DNA from: Henricia sp. BOLD:AAB3569
Taxonomy: Eukaryota > Echinodermata > Asteroidea > Spinulosida > Echinasteridae
Assembly: GCA_037783545.1 (NCBI GenBank)
Contig: JBBELK010000368.1
Span: 930,001-994,000 of the forward strand
Reading direction: 5' to 3'
Length of the DNA: 64,000 nucleotides
Below are positions 1 to 11,690 of the stretch, piece after piece (the first letter of the stretch is position 1; every line of letters begins with the position of its first letter). The position numbers and the translations under genes were made by a program. The notes beneath the pieces were generated by a model, which saw only the letters and a list, made by a program, of their open reading frames with translations, did not search any database and was not told where the DNA came from.

Positions 1-1403
1 TCTATTAAATCTTTATTTTCATACTGATGCTTGATAAGTCATTTTAAAGAAAAACATTTTCATGATCAACTTTTCAGTTCTTATCCTAACGAGTCATTTA
101 TTTTGGAGAAATTATAATTGATAAAAACAAGAAGATTTTGAGTATTTTCTGCACACAAAACTGTGAAAATTATTGCATTTAATATTAAAGGTAATATTCA
201 AGAAATTAATTCTTACTATACCCAGTTGAGATTGGTGTGTTTGAAATTTTGTTAGAATAATTCAGTTAATTAGGCACTGAAGAGAAAATAATGAAGTTAC
301 AAATGATTGTTTACATTTTGCAGTGTTTTCGGTAGTAAAACATTTGACATACTACCAACTGTGAAATTTGAATATGTGTACACTATATTCCTTTTGTAAA
401 ATTTGCAGCATTTCTATAAATTTTCTCTAGTTCACTTGAGCAACTCTCCATCCACCAATAGGTGGCGCTCTTCACATTGCACAGTACCCACTTTCTAAGG
501 ACCACTGGGTTACTGTTGCTAGGGGAGTGCAAACGTAAACATAGAGCAGGTCCACTAGTTCTGCACGGGGACAAAAAAATACTCGGGGCAAAATCAACCT
601 GTAGGCCTACTAAATTTTGTTTATGAATGAAAGCTAAATATTATTTACAATTCCTTTCTTCCATCAGAATATTTAGACAAGAACCATTTTTTATTGATTG
701 TTTCAACAACTTTTAAAAACTTTTTAAAACTTTTAAATAACGAATGGCACAAAGTGAATACTGTAAGTGCAGCCAAAGTATGACGTGGTTGCCATGGCAA
801 TTGGCTCTAAACTATCATGGCCGTCGGAAAAAGTACCATTGTAAAGCACAGGGACACAGGTTCAGTGATTTTTAGTTTAGAGCCAATTGCCTAGGCAACC
901 AACAAAAGATGACGTATTCACTTCGGCAGTCTATTGTGAAAAACAGAATATGCATAATAAAAGAGAACTGGATTGACCCCGTCTTTTGTGCATGACAGCT
1001 CTTTTTAAGCTGTCAGTTTGCCTGCTCCATTCATTGAATTTAAAGATTTAATACGCTCTTGTACTTTGGAGCATCATAAATTACGGCTCTTGAAGCCTTG
1101 CTGGGGTTACCAACTGAAGAGTTGAATTTGCAGGCTGTATTCATAGCCGTGTTAAGCTGTATGTGTAAATGTTTCTGTAAGGCATTCTGTAAATCAACTT
1201 TGAGATTGTTTTTTCCGACTCCGAGAATGTGTAAAAACCACTGGTCTTTTAACACTGGATGCAGTAACTTGGCTTGCACTTGCTGTCAACCATAGAGAAG
1301 GCTTAGTGTGCGACAAACTGGGCTTACAGATACAAATTTGTGAGCAGCTAAGAGAAATTAGTGTGGATTCTCTCTGTTGAGTTTTGTGAATTGGTCTACT
1401 ACC
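1..1403. other. 5' flank of profilin-4, no gene seen
   Basis: No open frame here looks like a protein. The only structured item is the palindromic repeat at 762-920. The sequence from about 930 to 1403 may contain the promoter and 5' untranslated region of the profilin-4 gene. No clear TATA box is seen. A TAG at 1359-1361 lies in frame with the first ATG, so that frame cannot open further upstream within this exon. Confidence 0.5.
762..920. repeat. Palindromic MITE-like repeat, family H, copy 1
   Basis: The two halves are inverted copies: TGACGTGGTTGCC and TTGGCTCTAAAC on the left are matched by GTTTAGAGCCAA and GGCAACCA on the right. A diverged second copy lies at 18759-18920, with the same flanking text (GATGACGTATTCACTTCG). 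It is about 160 bp and non-coding. The superfamily is not assigned. Confidence 0.7.
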
Positions 1404-4304
1404 ATGGTTGAAATCGGAGATTACATGCATTTGGATAAAATTGAGGAGTTGGTCAATCTTGTCATAAACCATGTAGACCCAGAAATACCCCATAGACCAG
1501 CTCAGGTATGTTAATGTGTACTGTAGTGTCTATCTTTTCTAACATGCAGGAGGATTGTGCAGTACGAAAGTAATAATTTGTCTCCCTTTTTTTCACTATT
1601 TATTTCAAGGCTGACTGTGATGTGGTGTTAATTTGTATATTTATTTGTGATATTTTGTTAAAGGAGCGTTTCCAGATCACATTTTTGAGCCCCCCATTTT
1701 TTCCTTGGATTTTGAGATTTTGATACACATTTGTCATTTTTTTCATTACCATTTTGAAATTTTGCTCTCTGAGTCCGTACATTGTCAAGGATATCGAAAA
1801 GAAAAAAAAACCAATGCTTTTTTGTAAACTAATTTATCTGGTTACATAAAGCAGTGCAGTGATTACACCAACCTTTTTGTTTTCACATCCAAATTGGAGA
1901 TTGTCTTCCTATGTACAGCATTTTGGGGAAGTATTTTATATGATCGTCAGGTTAGAATGAAATCCATTTCTGAAAAATCGAAACAAGCTTCGTTACACAG
2001 CTGTAGAAAGAGCTGTGTTCCAGACTTTTTCGTTTGTGAAAAAATCTTTATGATCTCAACATTTCACCGGACTTGACTTCTTAAAATGACTTCACCCAAC
2101 CATTATTCAATATTGTGCTTCACTTGTTTTTAAACGATGCAGGATCGTGCCAAAATGAACCAGCTACAGAATCTCCTCCACGAAGCTTTGATCGCTACTG
2201 AGCATGTGCAGAACTCGGCCATCATTCGACGTAGGGACACGTCGCTACGGGCCAGCTCAGCAGGGTTTACGGTAGGTCTTAAAGCCCCAATACATCATTT
2301 GCAGTTACCCAAATGTTTACTTTACAAATTGCCAAGATAAACCCGACTAAAAGTGTTGATTGCAATAGTATCAAACACCACATGATTTTTTGTAGGAGAA
2401 ATTGCCAACTGAACATGCTTTAAAAAAGAAATATATTGTTTGCAGACAATTTATTTTACCATTCTTTCAACACAAAAACCATGCATGGATTTTTCAGGTT
2501 TTCTGAAGTATTACTGCATCTATGTGGCTGATATTTCTACAAGGCAGTTTATCAACATTATTCTTCAGTTATGTAATGCTGCTGTTCCTGTTCTTAAGAG
2601 TTTTCCAATCACGTAATTTGTCTTTAGGTAATTCCATCTCTACACCCTTCAAATTCCTGAGATCCAGTCACATTCTTTGTAAACCAATTGTCTTTCCTTA
2701 GGTCAATGCAGATCAAATCCAGCGATTCATTGATGCCTTTAAGGATCCGTCGTCTACCAGAGAAAAGGGACTTTACTTCAACGATCGCATCTACCAATGT
2801 GTGAGAGCTGATAAAAGCTCTATCTATGCAAAATCAGTGAGTTTTAGCAAGCTTTTCAAGGTGTGCGCGTCACCGTGCTTTAAAAAAAAAACATTTCTAT
2901 AAATGGCGTGCACCACGTAGCAATAATAGCATGAGACTTTCCAAACTGCACCACCATTTTAAACTGAAGATTTCTGGGTACCAGCCATTAAAACCCCTGC
3001 TCACTATTGGGAATCTCGAAAATCAGAAATGTACACATAACTTACACAATATAAACATGATGACAGTAGTAAACTTCCCCTAAAATGGTTTTGTCTGAAG
3101 TGCTATTATCTTTGAGAAATGAGTAAGACAATTAATTTTCGTCTCATGAGAAGAAAATTCACTTCGCCACAAAACCACTTCGCCCTGAACCACTTTGCCC
3201 CAGTGGTTTTTGGGCGAAGTGACTGTAAAGCCTTTTTTGACTGTTTTCTCAAAAGTTAGACTAAGTACGGAGCTGACTTTTACTCAGGTTAGTTTTAATC
3301 ATGCATATCTTCAATCACACAGGGAGATAAAACTATTGGTAACGGTTTACCAATCATGTGTCCTGCCTTTATGTTATACACCTCATTCAGAGCTATAATA
3401 CCCGATTATGAATGTATTTTTCTTCACTTTTCTTTTCCAAATTTCAGGATAAACTTGGAATTGTTCTCGTCAGAACTTCCACCCTTATCATTATTGGTAC
3501 ATACAACGAAAACATGTATCCCAGCGTCTGTGTGGAGGCTGTTGAAAAACTTGGTAAGTCAAAATATCAGTTTGATGCTCAGCTGCACCTTGTTAATGGA
3601 GTGTATCCAAATCACATTTTTGACCCCTCCATTTTTCCCATGGGTGTTAAGATTTTGATACCATATCATTTGACATATTTGTCTCATTACCATTCTAAAA
3701 CTTCGTGCTCAATCCGTATATTTTCAAGCATATCGTCAAAAAAACAGTTATCTGTGATGTTTTGTAAACTAATTTATCCAGTGCAGTGATTATACCAACC
3801 GTTTTGCTTCCACATCCAAATTGGAGATTGCAAATTTCCTGTTTTCTCCCCATGGATAGTATTTTGGCAAGGTAATTTATACGATTGTTACGTTAGAACA
3901 AAATTCATATTCTAGAAAAATCTGAACAAGCGCCTGTCCAGTTTTTTCCAGAAAATGGATTCCGTTCTAATCTAACAATCATGTGTCTCCCCAAAATATA
4001 TGGAACAAGAACTGCAGTCGATTTCACGAAACATTGTGCAGCTTGCGCAACTTTTGACAAATGGCGCAAGCCACATTGCTTGCGTGTTATCTTTGGAAGA
4101 ATGTTGCACAACTTACGCAATAAAATGTTGCGCAAGTGGGCTTGCGCAACTGCGTAAGTTTCGTGAAATCGGCTGCTGGTCACATCACGTAATTTGACAC
4201 GGTGGCATTCGTTCTTGTTTTCCTGCTTTTGTTTTCATTTATAGAACTGTTTGTTTGTTTGTTTGTTTCCCACAGCGTCATATTTCAAAGAGAAAGACAA
4301 GTGA
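1404..4304 (+). CDS. PFN4: Profilin-4 (five coding exons)
   Basis: Exons are 1404-1505, 2143-2271, 2702-2836, 3448-3553 and 4276-4304. All introns are GT/AG and the phases agree (0,0,0,1), giving 166 residues. From the second methionine (2155) the product is 128 residues and matches profilin-4 along its length: MNQLQNLLHEAL at the start, REKGLYFNDRIYQCVRAD and SIYAK in the middle, and MYPSVCVEAVEKL near the end. Profilin-4 is a divergent profilin. The family is known for weak or absent actin binding and for testis and sperm roles in vertebrates, so the function here is inferred. Oddity: the first exon has an ideal start context (ACCATGG) and joins in frame, adding 38 residues (begins MVEIGDYMHLDKIEELV). 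The downstream ATG at 2155 is the family's usual start. A stop at 1359 bounds the upstream frame. Introns 1 and 4 carry piggyBac-like MITEs. Confidence 0.93.
1662..1990 (+). mobile_element. piggyBac-like MITE (family A), in PFN4 intron 1
   Basis: It begins after TTAA (1658-1661) with AGGAGCGTTTCCAGATCAC, the left end shared by all family A copies. The interior matches them too (TTTGTAAACTAATTTATCTGG, then GCAGTGCAGTGATTACACCAA). The right end has decayed (AAACAAGCTTCGTTA instead of a clear inverted terminal repeat). Non-coding. Confidence 0.75.
2278..2600 (+). repeat. Dispersed repeat (family L), copy 1
   Basis: Starts AAAGCCCCAATACATCATTT in PFN4 intron 2 and matches 6238-6560 for about 300 bp, including CACCACATGATTTTTT, GGAGAAATTGCCAACTGA and TCTACAAGGCAGTTTATC. 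It is non-coding; no terminal repeats were recognised. Confidence 0.65.
3001..3410 (+). repeat. Dispersed repeat with inner inverted repeat (family M), copy 1
   Basis: Shares long stretches with 21045-21425: TAACTTACACAATATAAACA, TTTGAGAAATGAGTAA, TTTTCTCAAAAGTTAGA and TCTTCAATCACACAGGGAGA. The middle is rich in CACTTCGCCC and its reverse GGGCGAAGTG, so it can fold back. Lies in PFN4 intron 3. Confidence 0.65.
3597..3936 (+). mobile_element. piggyBac-like MITE (family A), in PFN4 intron 4
   Basis: Preceded by TTAA at 3593-3596. It contains the family's TTTTTCCCATGGGTGTT, TTTGATACCATATCATTTGA and CTTCCACATCCAAATTGGAG, and ends in AATCTGAACAAGCGCCTG, a decayed inverted copy of the left end. 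Confidence 0.75.
4014..4176. mobile_element. Small palindromic MITE (family C), copy 1
   Basis: It starts GCAGTCGATTTCACGAAAC and ends with the near-inverse GTTTCGTGAAATCGGCTGC. Runs of TTGCGCAA and GCGCAAG lie inside. At 163 bp it is the same length as the copy at 43014-43176. Other copies are at 45561, 52740 and 56338. Lies in PFN4 intron 4. Confidence 0.8.
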
Positions 4305-4499
4305 CGATTCTCCATGATCACCGAAGCACAGACTCATCTCATAAAGATGGTTCCTGCATTCCCTAAAATGTTGACGAGGTTCGTACAATGAATTGCAGTG
4401 GCCATATGAGCCTGAAGGTTGGTTTGTAAAAATGTGGAATGCCGTCACCAAGAACAGTCTCCCAAACGGCCCTAGAAGTGCAGCAGCTTTGGGAAGCAC

Positions 4500-4570
4500 T
4501 TCAGACAGAGTGGCGCACCCTGCCTCAGCGGCTCTTACAAAGGCTGGTGCAGTCAGCCTTGCCACAAGGC
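4500..4570. repeat. Dispersed GC-richer repeat, copy 1
   Basis: GTGGCGCACCCTGCCT, GGCTGGTGCAG and GCCTTGCCACAA recur in reverse-complement order at about 26385-26450 (TTGTGGCAAGGC, then AGGCAGGGTGCGCCAC). No function is recognised. It lies just downstream of the profilin-4 stop and may be within its 3' untranslated region. Confidence 0.5.
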
Positions 4571-4749
4571 TGAATGACTTACTGACCGATAAAAGGCTTA
4601 ATGACCGATAAAATAATGTGACATCTCTTAGCCTGGTGGTTTTCTCATTGAAGGGTTTATCCCTTTGTAGGGCTTGTTGAGCTCACGTGATAGCCAATCC
4701 CTATCAGTAAGGGACAACTGCACTGCCGTGTTTCGAGACCACCACTGAG

Positions 4750-4860
4750 TTGGCTTCATAGCTCTATTGGTAGGGCGTCTGCACGCTCTCTAGGCAGAAG
4801 GTCCGCTGTTCGAATCCCGGACATTTGTCCGCATTTGTATCAAATGTCCGATGTGCATGG
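4750..4860 (+). mobile_element. tRNA-derived SINE remnant
   Basis: It has a Pol III A-box-like TAGCTCTATTGGTAGGGCGT and a B-box-like CTGTTCGAATCCCGG in tRNA spacing, followed by ATTTGTCCGCATTTGTATC. The acceptor stem does not close, so this looks like a SINE head rather than a working tRNA. Confidence 0.6.
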
Positions 4861-6237
4861 ATATTCCAACCAGCTGAGAACTTCACCGTGATTGTTGCAT
4901 TTGTTGCTGAATACACCAAAAACATTGTTTCTGTGTGGATTATACAATTGGTGAAATTGCTGAAGTGTCCAAAAAGTCTGTCGACAACGTGAGTATCGCT
5001 TGAAAGATAAAGTGCAACATCATTAGTGTATTCAGGATTACGTAATTGTAACTCATACAGACGATTGTTGTGACTCGTGGAGGGTGAAGTTGCACACCGA
5101 TAGCGTATTCAGTATTAATAGAGTGTGACTCGTGTTACCGCTAAGTGTTGCGAGTGTGACACATGTTACAGCCATGTGCTGAAAGTGTGACACGGGATAA
5201 ACAAAAAATTCACCACGATAGTGCACTTGAATTCAGGATCATAAGGAGTGTGACTCGTGTTACACAGGCAAAATGAGTATGACATTAAATGAAATATCAA
5301 TGTAACCCAATAAAATATCAATGTAACCCAATCACAGGAAAGTTGCGCAAGCGGACTCTATAAAAATGAAGTAATTATACATAAATAATTACACTAAACT
5401 GCTTGGCTGGGGTACTCTGCTGCAACTAGATCATGCACAGAATTTGTTCAGATGCTCAGTGGGGGGAAATTCGTTGCCATTTTGGAAATTCGTTGCCATT
5501 AGGCCAATAAAATTAGATTACTAGTTTCTTGCAACCATTTATCAAATTTTGGTGAGGTTTTTTTTTCATTATTCATTATTTAATCCAGGAAAAATATAAT
5601 TCTTTACACATACACCAACTGCCATTTAGAAACTGATTATTAAGGCCCTAAACTCGCCCAGAAATGGTTTGGTGCCAGTATCACTTCCATTGAGTTATAC
5701 CGGGTAGCTTGTGTTTGAATGAACAAGTTGAGATGACAAAATCATGGGAAATGAAAAAAAGGAGATGTCTGGTTATGAAAGAGCAAACACAAAAACTGCA
5801 AAACACAGATCACGATTGCACAACTGAAATGGAAACGTTTTGCTTGGGAGTATATAGTTTGCATCTAATTTCCCCCATTTGGTGCGGGGTCAAAATCACA
5901 TGCGGGCGCTGACGAGAAACTAGTAATCTAATTTCATTGGCCTTAAGGGCAGTCAATTACTCTATTACATGTAGTTGTTTTGGAATCATATCCATGGTGA
6001 CCGTGTATGGGGCAGAGTTTCACAAGTCTGACAATAGAGGGCAGTATCCCAAACTATGCTTCTGTGACAGTTAATTTTGCAGAATATAGTGACGACTGGA
6101 GGCGAAGGCTAACATTGACCCTGAGATCAAAGGTCAATTGGCAAGGCTGTACACAATCCCAGGCTCAGTATTTGCAATGTACCAGTAACGAAACCAGAGG
6201 CACTGTGCAGTGTCTATTGACAGATTAATACCATTTA
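4861..6237. other. Intergenic DNA, nothing recognised
   Basis: AT-rich sequence without a convincing gene. Between 5060 and 5270 the phrase GTGTGACTCGTGTTAC and variants recur loosely. AATAAA occurs at 5309-5314 but is too far from the profilin-4 stop to be assigned with confidence. Confidence 0.4.
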
Positions 6238-6880
6238 AAGCCCCAATCCATGTACATTATTTGCAGTTACCCAGAATTTTACTTTACGAGTTGACAAGAA
6301 AGACCTGACTAAAAGTGTTGATAGCAATGGTAACAAACACCACATGATTTTTTTCCACGTGTTAAATGGTACCTTTGTGGGAGAAATTGCCAACTGAAGA
6401 CTTTTTGTTTTTGCATTATCTGCAGACAATTTTTTACCATTTATTCAACACAAAAACCATGCATGAATTGTTAAGGTTTTCCGAAGTATTACTGCATCTA
6501 TATGTGGCTGAAATTTCTACAAGGCAGTTTATCAACATTATTCTTTATGTTATGTAATGCTGTTGTTCCTGTTTTTAAAGGTTTTCCAATCATGTAATCT
6601 ATCCGCTTTAAAGGTGGTCTACATGTTTGGTAATTACCCGGTACCCTCCAAAACATACTTGTTATCAAGATGGTAATGGTAGTAATCATCCTGTGAAATT
6701 ATTTCGCCTGAATTGCCACCATTCGTGAGAAAAATGACAAAATTATTATAAGTCAGCAATCTTTGGAGCCATTCATTCATGCACAAAAACCGTACTTGGA
6801 TTGTTCATGTTTTCTCTAGTATTACTGCATCTATGTGGCTAAAATTACTACAAAGTAGTTTTCTTTACCAAACACGTATA
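6238..6880 (+). repeat. Dispersed repeats L (copy 2) and N (copy 1), adjacent
   Basis: The left half (to about 6560) is the second copy of the repeat at 2278. The right half (about 6600-6860) matches 47653-47905: CTACATGTTTGGTAATTAC, ACTTGTTATCAAGATGGTAA, AATCATCCTGTGAAATTATT and CATTCATGCACAAAAACC. Non-coding. Confidence 0.65.
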
Positions 6881-6956
6881 CTACAACAGGCACCTCCCCC
6901 CTAACGGCTAACTATAGTTCAGTTTCCAACTGGCCTATTTTTTAATGCTCACCTGC

Positions 6957-7620
6957 TCACCCTGACGCCTGTAGGCCAGTTGGCCTGTCAGTTGAAAGCC
7001 TCTTGATTAGAGCCTTCCACTCTACTCTCTCTAGCGCCATTGTCTTAACTTTCTCAAAGTCTTTCTCCTCCCTTTGAGTTATTTCTTTGATTTGGTCCAC
7101 CCATCTTTTTCTGGGGCGGCCAGTTGGTCTTTTGGCTTTTGGTTTCCAATTATACATTCTTTTAGTGTCCCTTGTGTCTGGCATTCTTAGAACATGCCCA
7201 AACCATCTTAACTGGTTTCTCTCAATGATGGCGAGCACAGATTCTACTGCTAGTGACTTTCTGATTTTGTCGTTCCTTATCCTGTCTCTCCTTGTCACAC
7301 CATAGATCAGCCGCAGTACTCTCATCTCTGTGGCTTGGACTTTGCTTTTGAGTTTTTGTGTCAGGGTCCAGGTTTCACTACCGTACAGTAGAACTGGTCT
7401 CAATATGATTGTATATATGCACACTTTGACGTCTTTCGGAATTTTCCTTTCTTTGAGAAGGGGGTATAATGCGTTCAGATTTTTTGTAAATTTGGCGATT
7501 CTGTTATTTACTTCTTCTTCCATTAGGTTGTTGGATGAGATCTTGCTGCCGAGATAGTTGAAGCTAACCGCTCGTTGTAATTTTGAACATTGCTGAATAC
7601 CTAATTTGTTTAATTCATGC
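6957..7620 (-). pseudogene. Non-LTR retrotransposon fragment (reverse transcriptase C-terminus)
   Basis: The open frame on the minus strand ends at a TGA at 6957 and can be followed back to about 7620, roughly 220 residues. It carries signatures typical of the end of a LINE ORF2: FNYLGSKISSNN, LLYGSETWTLTQ, then LRWFGHVLRM and RPTGRPRKRWVDQI. The palm domain with its catalytic aspartates is absent, so this is a 5'-truncated, inactive copy as left by incomplete reverse transcription. The reading frame is still intact over its length, which suggests it is not very old. The exact clade cannot be fixed from the tail alone. Confidence 0.85.
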
Positions 7621-8007
7621 AGTCAAGATTGATTTATCAAGATTTTGCTGTTATGTAAGAAGAGAAAAGCGAAGTTGAAAATGCATGCATTAATTAAAAG
7701 TGCCTTGATTTTTTCAGTAAGTGGCAGCGAACTATAGATCCAAGTTACCATAAATCCAACTTATTTTGCAGCTGTTTTTTGAAATGTAACATACAGATTT
7801 TTTTTTATTTTTTGTATATTCATGAGTGTAATGTTATGCAACTGTGGTCACTCATAAAGGTTTCTGTCTAAAAAGGTTTTGCCAAATCTCTGCTACAAAA
7901 TGCAAATTAAACATTGCGCTGTTTAGCAAAAACATTTGCTTAGCACAGAATTTCTAAATGTTCATCAGCATATGTAGGATGGTATATTTGTACTATGGGT
8001 GGGTCTC

Positions 8008-8340
8008 GTTGAATATTCATACTCTCAGACATCTGTCATCATGTTGAACGTTCATACTCTCAGACATCTGTCATCATGTTGAATATTCATACTGTCAGAT
8101 ATCTGTCATCATGTTGAATATTCATACTCTCAGACATCTGTCATCATGTTGAATATTCATACTCTCAGACATCTGTCATCATGTTGAATATTCATACTGT
8201 CAGATATCTGTCATCATGTTGAATATTCATACTCTCAGACATCTGTCATCATGTTGAATATTCATACTCTCAGACATCTGTCATCATGTTGAATATTCAT
8301 ACTCTCAGATATCTGTCCATCTTGTTGAACGTTCACATCA
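8008..8340. repeat. 35-bp tandem repeat (minisatellite)
   Basis: About nine copies of a 35-bp unit built from GTTGAATATTCATACTCTCA followed by GACATCTGTCATCAT. Variants use CTGTCAGATATC or GAACGTTC. The units contain the self-complementary GAATATTC. No open frame. Confidence 0.95.
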
Positions 8341-9200
8341 GACAGTTGAGAATATCATATGAAGTTTAAAATGTTTTTCTGGGTCGTTCCACGAAGTTGG
8401 GACACAAAAGTGTGACATTTCTTCATTTCCACAAAATGGCCAATAAGTGAGCAGAGTCGTGTTCTCGATAATGATGTTGCACGATATGGTTGCCTTGCCT
8501 GTTCTGTGATAATTTTTGAGTCTTCAGTCTTGATGGAGTTTAGCAATTTTGAATTATTTGAACAAATAATGGTTACCGATGTAACGGGGACGCCATGCCA
8601 ATTTTTCTTAATTCACTCCGACCCTGAAAGTAATCTTGTTGAATTTGACCTTAGCCACAATTCTCGATCTAAACAATCATTTGTGATCTAAATTTGGAAA
8701 ATTCAAACTTGAATTTTCGCGTGGTTCAATAAAATCTGTTAAAAACCACCAATTGTCACACCTGCATTTGCACAAAATTCCATTTTGTTGACCGATGCTC
8801 CTATATTTTATTACAAATAATGGAGGTTTTTATTTTATCTAAGAATTTAGATAAGAAAATTTTATCTAATTAAAAAAATTTATCTAATTATTTAGATAAG
8901 AAAACCTGCCCACCATCATGTCTGCCGGTGCAAAAGGACTATTGTCTTTCAAAAAGAATAAAGGCAGAATTTCTTGTCGGCCGTGGCATAATAAAAAATT
9001 GTCAGCCAAAGGGTTCCTCTGGGTTAATGAAATTATATTCTATTATAAAAGTGTGGTAGTTCAGTTGCAATTTTAAAATCACAGGCATGCTCTTTTACCT
9101 TTTAATAGAGCCACATTTAATGGTATGATAATTATATGTTTGATGGCAAGACTACAGACAGAGTCATATTTCTCTGTAGGCTTGCAAATGCAATATCTTA
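8341..9200. other. Intergenic DNA, nothing recognised
   Basis: AT-rich with short runs such as ATTTATCTAATT repeated near 8840-8900. No gene or clear element seen. Confidence 0.4.
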
Positions 9201-9204
9201 TGCC

Positions 9205-9320
9205 CCAAATAGGGACTGACAGTTTGCTCTTTGCTTCTGCCTTGTAAGTCAGAGGTCTCGGGTTCAAATTCCTGTAAGGCCCACATGATTTTTCTCTCAT
9301 CCCAAGTTTGGTTGCTCTTT
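9205..9320 (+). mobile_element. tRNA-derived SINE (family S2), copy 1
   Basis: B-box-like GGTCTCGGGTTCAAATTCC, then AAGGCCCACATGATTTTTCT and CTCATCCCAAGTTTGGTT. The same series occurs at 15640-15712, which marks a SINE family. The A-box half is degenerate. Confidence 0.6.
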
Positions 9321-9801
9321 GCTTAACATTCAAAAGATTTGATAGTACGCCAATTTATTTTTTAACCAAGGCGATATATTTGCAGCAGACAGCAAACACA
9401 CAACAACCAACCAAAATAAAAAAGGTGACATTTTAAATGAACTTGGTAATATGTCCCAGATGTTGGCTAAACGAAGAATATTCCTGGACCTAGACATTTG
9501 TACACGGATTCATCTCCCACAAACTTTCGGTCCATGAATTTACACGGTAGCGTATTACAGTCCTGATGTTTCACAGTACTATGACATTTCCTGTATGTCG
9601 CGTGGCAACAATATTTCTATCATCTTGAAATTATGCCATGTTGTTATTCAATTTAGAAGTCCGAGTTAGTGTTGCAAGACTTGGCAATAGCTTATTCACA
9701 TTGCGAGGTTTGTATGGTTGTCTACTTACCAAAGTGCACCGAGTTCAATATTAGGAGATATGAATTAATTTACATGTTTTAAATTCTTGTGTCCATTTAA
9801 A

Positions 9802-10144
9802 AGGAGCGTGTCCAGATCACATTTTTGAACCTCCATTTTTCCCATGGGTGTTGAGATTTTGATACCATATCATTTGACATAATTTTCTCATTACCATTCT
9901 AAAATTTTGCGTTCTCAATCCATATATTTTCAAGAATATCGACAAAAATCACCGATGTTTTGTAAACTGATTTATCTGGTTACACAAAAGCAGTGCATTA
10001 TTACACCAATCTTTTTGCTTCCACATCTAAATTAGAAATTGTAAATTTCCTGTTTTCTTCCCATGAATAATATTTTGGGGAGTTATTTTATATGATTCTT
10101 AGGTTAAAATGAAATATATTTTCTGGAAAAATCTGAACACTCCT
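9802..10144 (+). mobile_element. piggyBac-like MITE (family A)
   Basis: Follows TTAA (9797-9800) with AGGAGCGTGTCCAGATCACA. The interior matches the other copies (CCCATGGGTGTTGAGATTTT, TTTTGTAAACTGATTTATCTG). It ends CTGAACACTCCTTGAAG, with the closing TTAA mutated. Confidence 0.8.
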
Positions 10145-11400
10145 TGAAGTGTAAAGGTTTGAACTGGCCAAATGAAGATAGCGTACTGTAGGATACTATT
10201 AATATAACAGACAGCTCACAATAGAGAACTCGTTCTGTTGCTAATTTACTGGAATTTTTTGACTTGTCCTGAGAAATTCTTGAAAGTTCAGGGACAATTG
10301 ATGGAGACTTCAAGGAAAGCTAAGATTTTTGACTCATTGTTGCATGGAAATGCAAATTGTTTTCAGTAATTGGCTGTTTGGGGACATCACCCCAAACAAC
10401 CTTTGTTTTCGTTCCGATTTTTATCTTCCTCTTTTATCATTGATTCTTCCGCTTCCACTTCAAATCCCATTGGATAGCACGTGTTTTCTTCACAGCCGAT
10501 TTTCTTCAAACATTGACGTCACGATGACGTCACCGGGTGTCAAATTACAAGCACTTGAAATTTTAAAAAATAACCAACCGTTTGACCTACGCTCGTGATT
10601 CCTTCGGCATATACGATTACTAAAAAAGGTCTTTAAGATGTGCCTTGACCTTTGACCTCCTTTCTTATTGGTCGAACAGATTTTGGCTTGTCATTTGAAA
10701 GTGGCGAGAGATATTTTGATGGGGATAACGGTAATAGTTATTGAGATGGGGTCAACGATGTTAGTGTCAGAGGCCCTCATGCTTTCCAAAAATATATATG
10801 ATGACAATCGTACATAATAGCAACTTTTTTTCCCTGTGCAAAGTACAACTTTAATCTTTAATGCTTCATAAGTTCGATTTCAAGTGGTACAAGTGTGGGG
10901 TATCAAGTGCATATATACATTGTCACCATGGAGAGATGATTGTATTTGACTTAGAAAATTTAACATCTTCAACACGTCGGTAACATTCCTAAATATGGGA
11001 GTTTTGTCAGCTCTCTGCGTAGGATGTTTTATTTGCTAAAACACACATAACTAACAGAGACTGACAACTACATTAATCTATTCAACCTCATAGAACTTGA
11101 ATGGTCATCATTTGTCAATACTTAATCTGAATTTGTTGGGCGGCTTTCAATCGGCAAGTCCTCGATCAAATTCCACCAGTCCGTCGGCGACCACACCTCC
11201 TCTCGTGCTAAAGTCCGTGTCCATGCAAACACTGTGCAGGCATACTGATAAGTGTCTGGGTTTCTGCACACAATTGCGGAATGCCTAAATTGACGCTTAT
11301 CTAGAATTTTAGATTATGATTTTTGTAGGTGAACATGTGGTTGCAATTAATTTGTTTGCAGTTAAAATGTAAAAGCAAAAATCTAGTTTTCCAAATACAG
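10145..11400. other. Intergenic DNA with TGACGTCA-containing repeat text
   Basis: No gene recognised. At 10515-10545 there is GACGTCACGATGACGTCACC followed by GGTGTCAAATTAC, like the monomers in the 50.6-59.8 kb array, so a diverged stray copy may lie here. Confidence 0.4.
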
Positions 11401-11414
11401 TCGAACCCATTTCA

Positions 11415-11690
11415 CAAAATTTTTACAGTTCTACAGAGAGTACTATTTTTCTAGACCACTCCCCCTTCCTTCCCCTGCCCCCTTCCTTCCCCTGCCCCCT
11501 TCCTCCCCCTGCCCCCTTCCTCCCCCTGAAATACTACTTATGAACATGTTTGGTCAATATTTGACACTACATGTAAAGTCTTCCACGGCCCTCGACCCCT
11601 CCCCCTCTTTCTACTCTTTGTCCAAGTAAAAGCGTGAGAATGTTGACAACTATGGACAGCCCCTTATAATAAAACGTCCTGGGGCCGGTA
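11415..11690. repeat. Dispersed repeat (family I), copy with expanded pyrimidine tract
   Basis: Shares TTCTACAGAGAGTA, TACTACTTAT, ACATGTAAAGTC, GCGGCCCTCGAC-like text and GTTGACAACT with 21895-22105. In this copy the pyrimidine stretch at about 11460-11528 has grown into four CCCCCTTCCTYCCCCTGC-like units of 18 bp. Confidence 0.7.
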
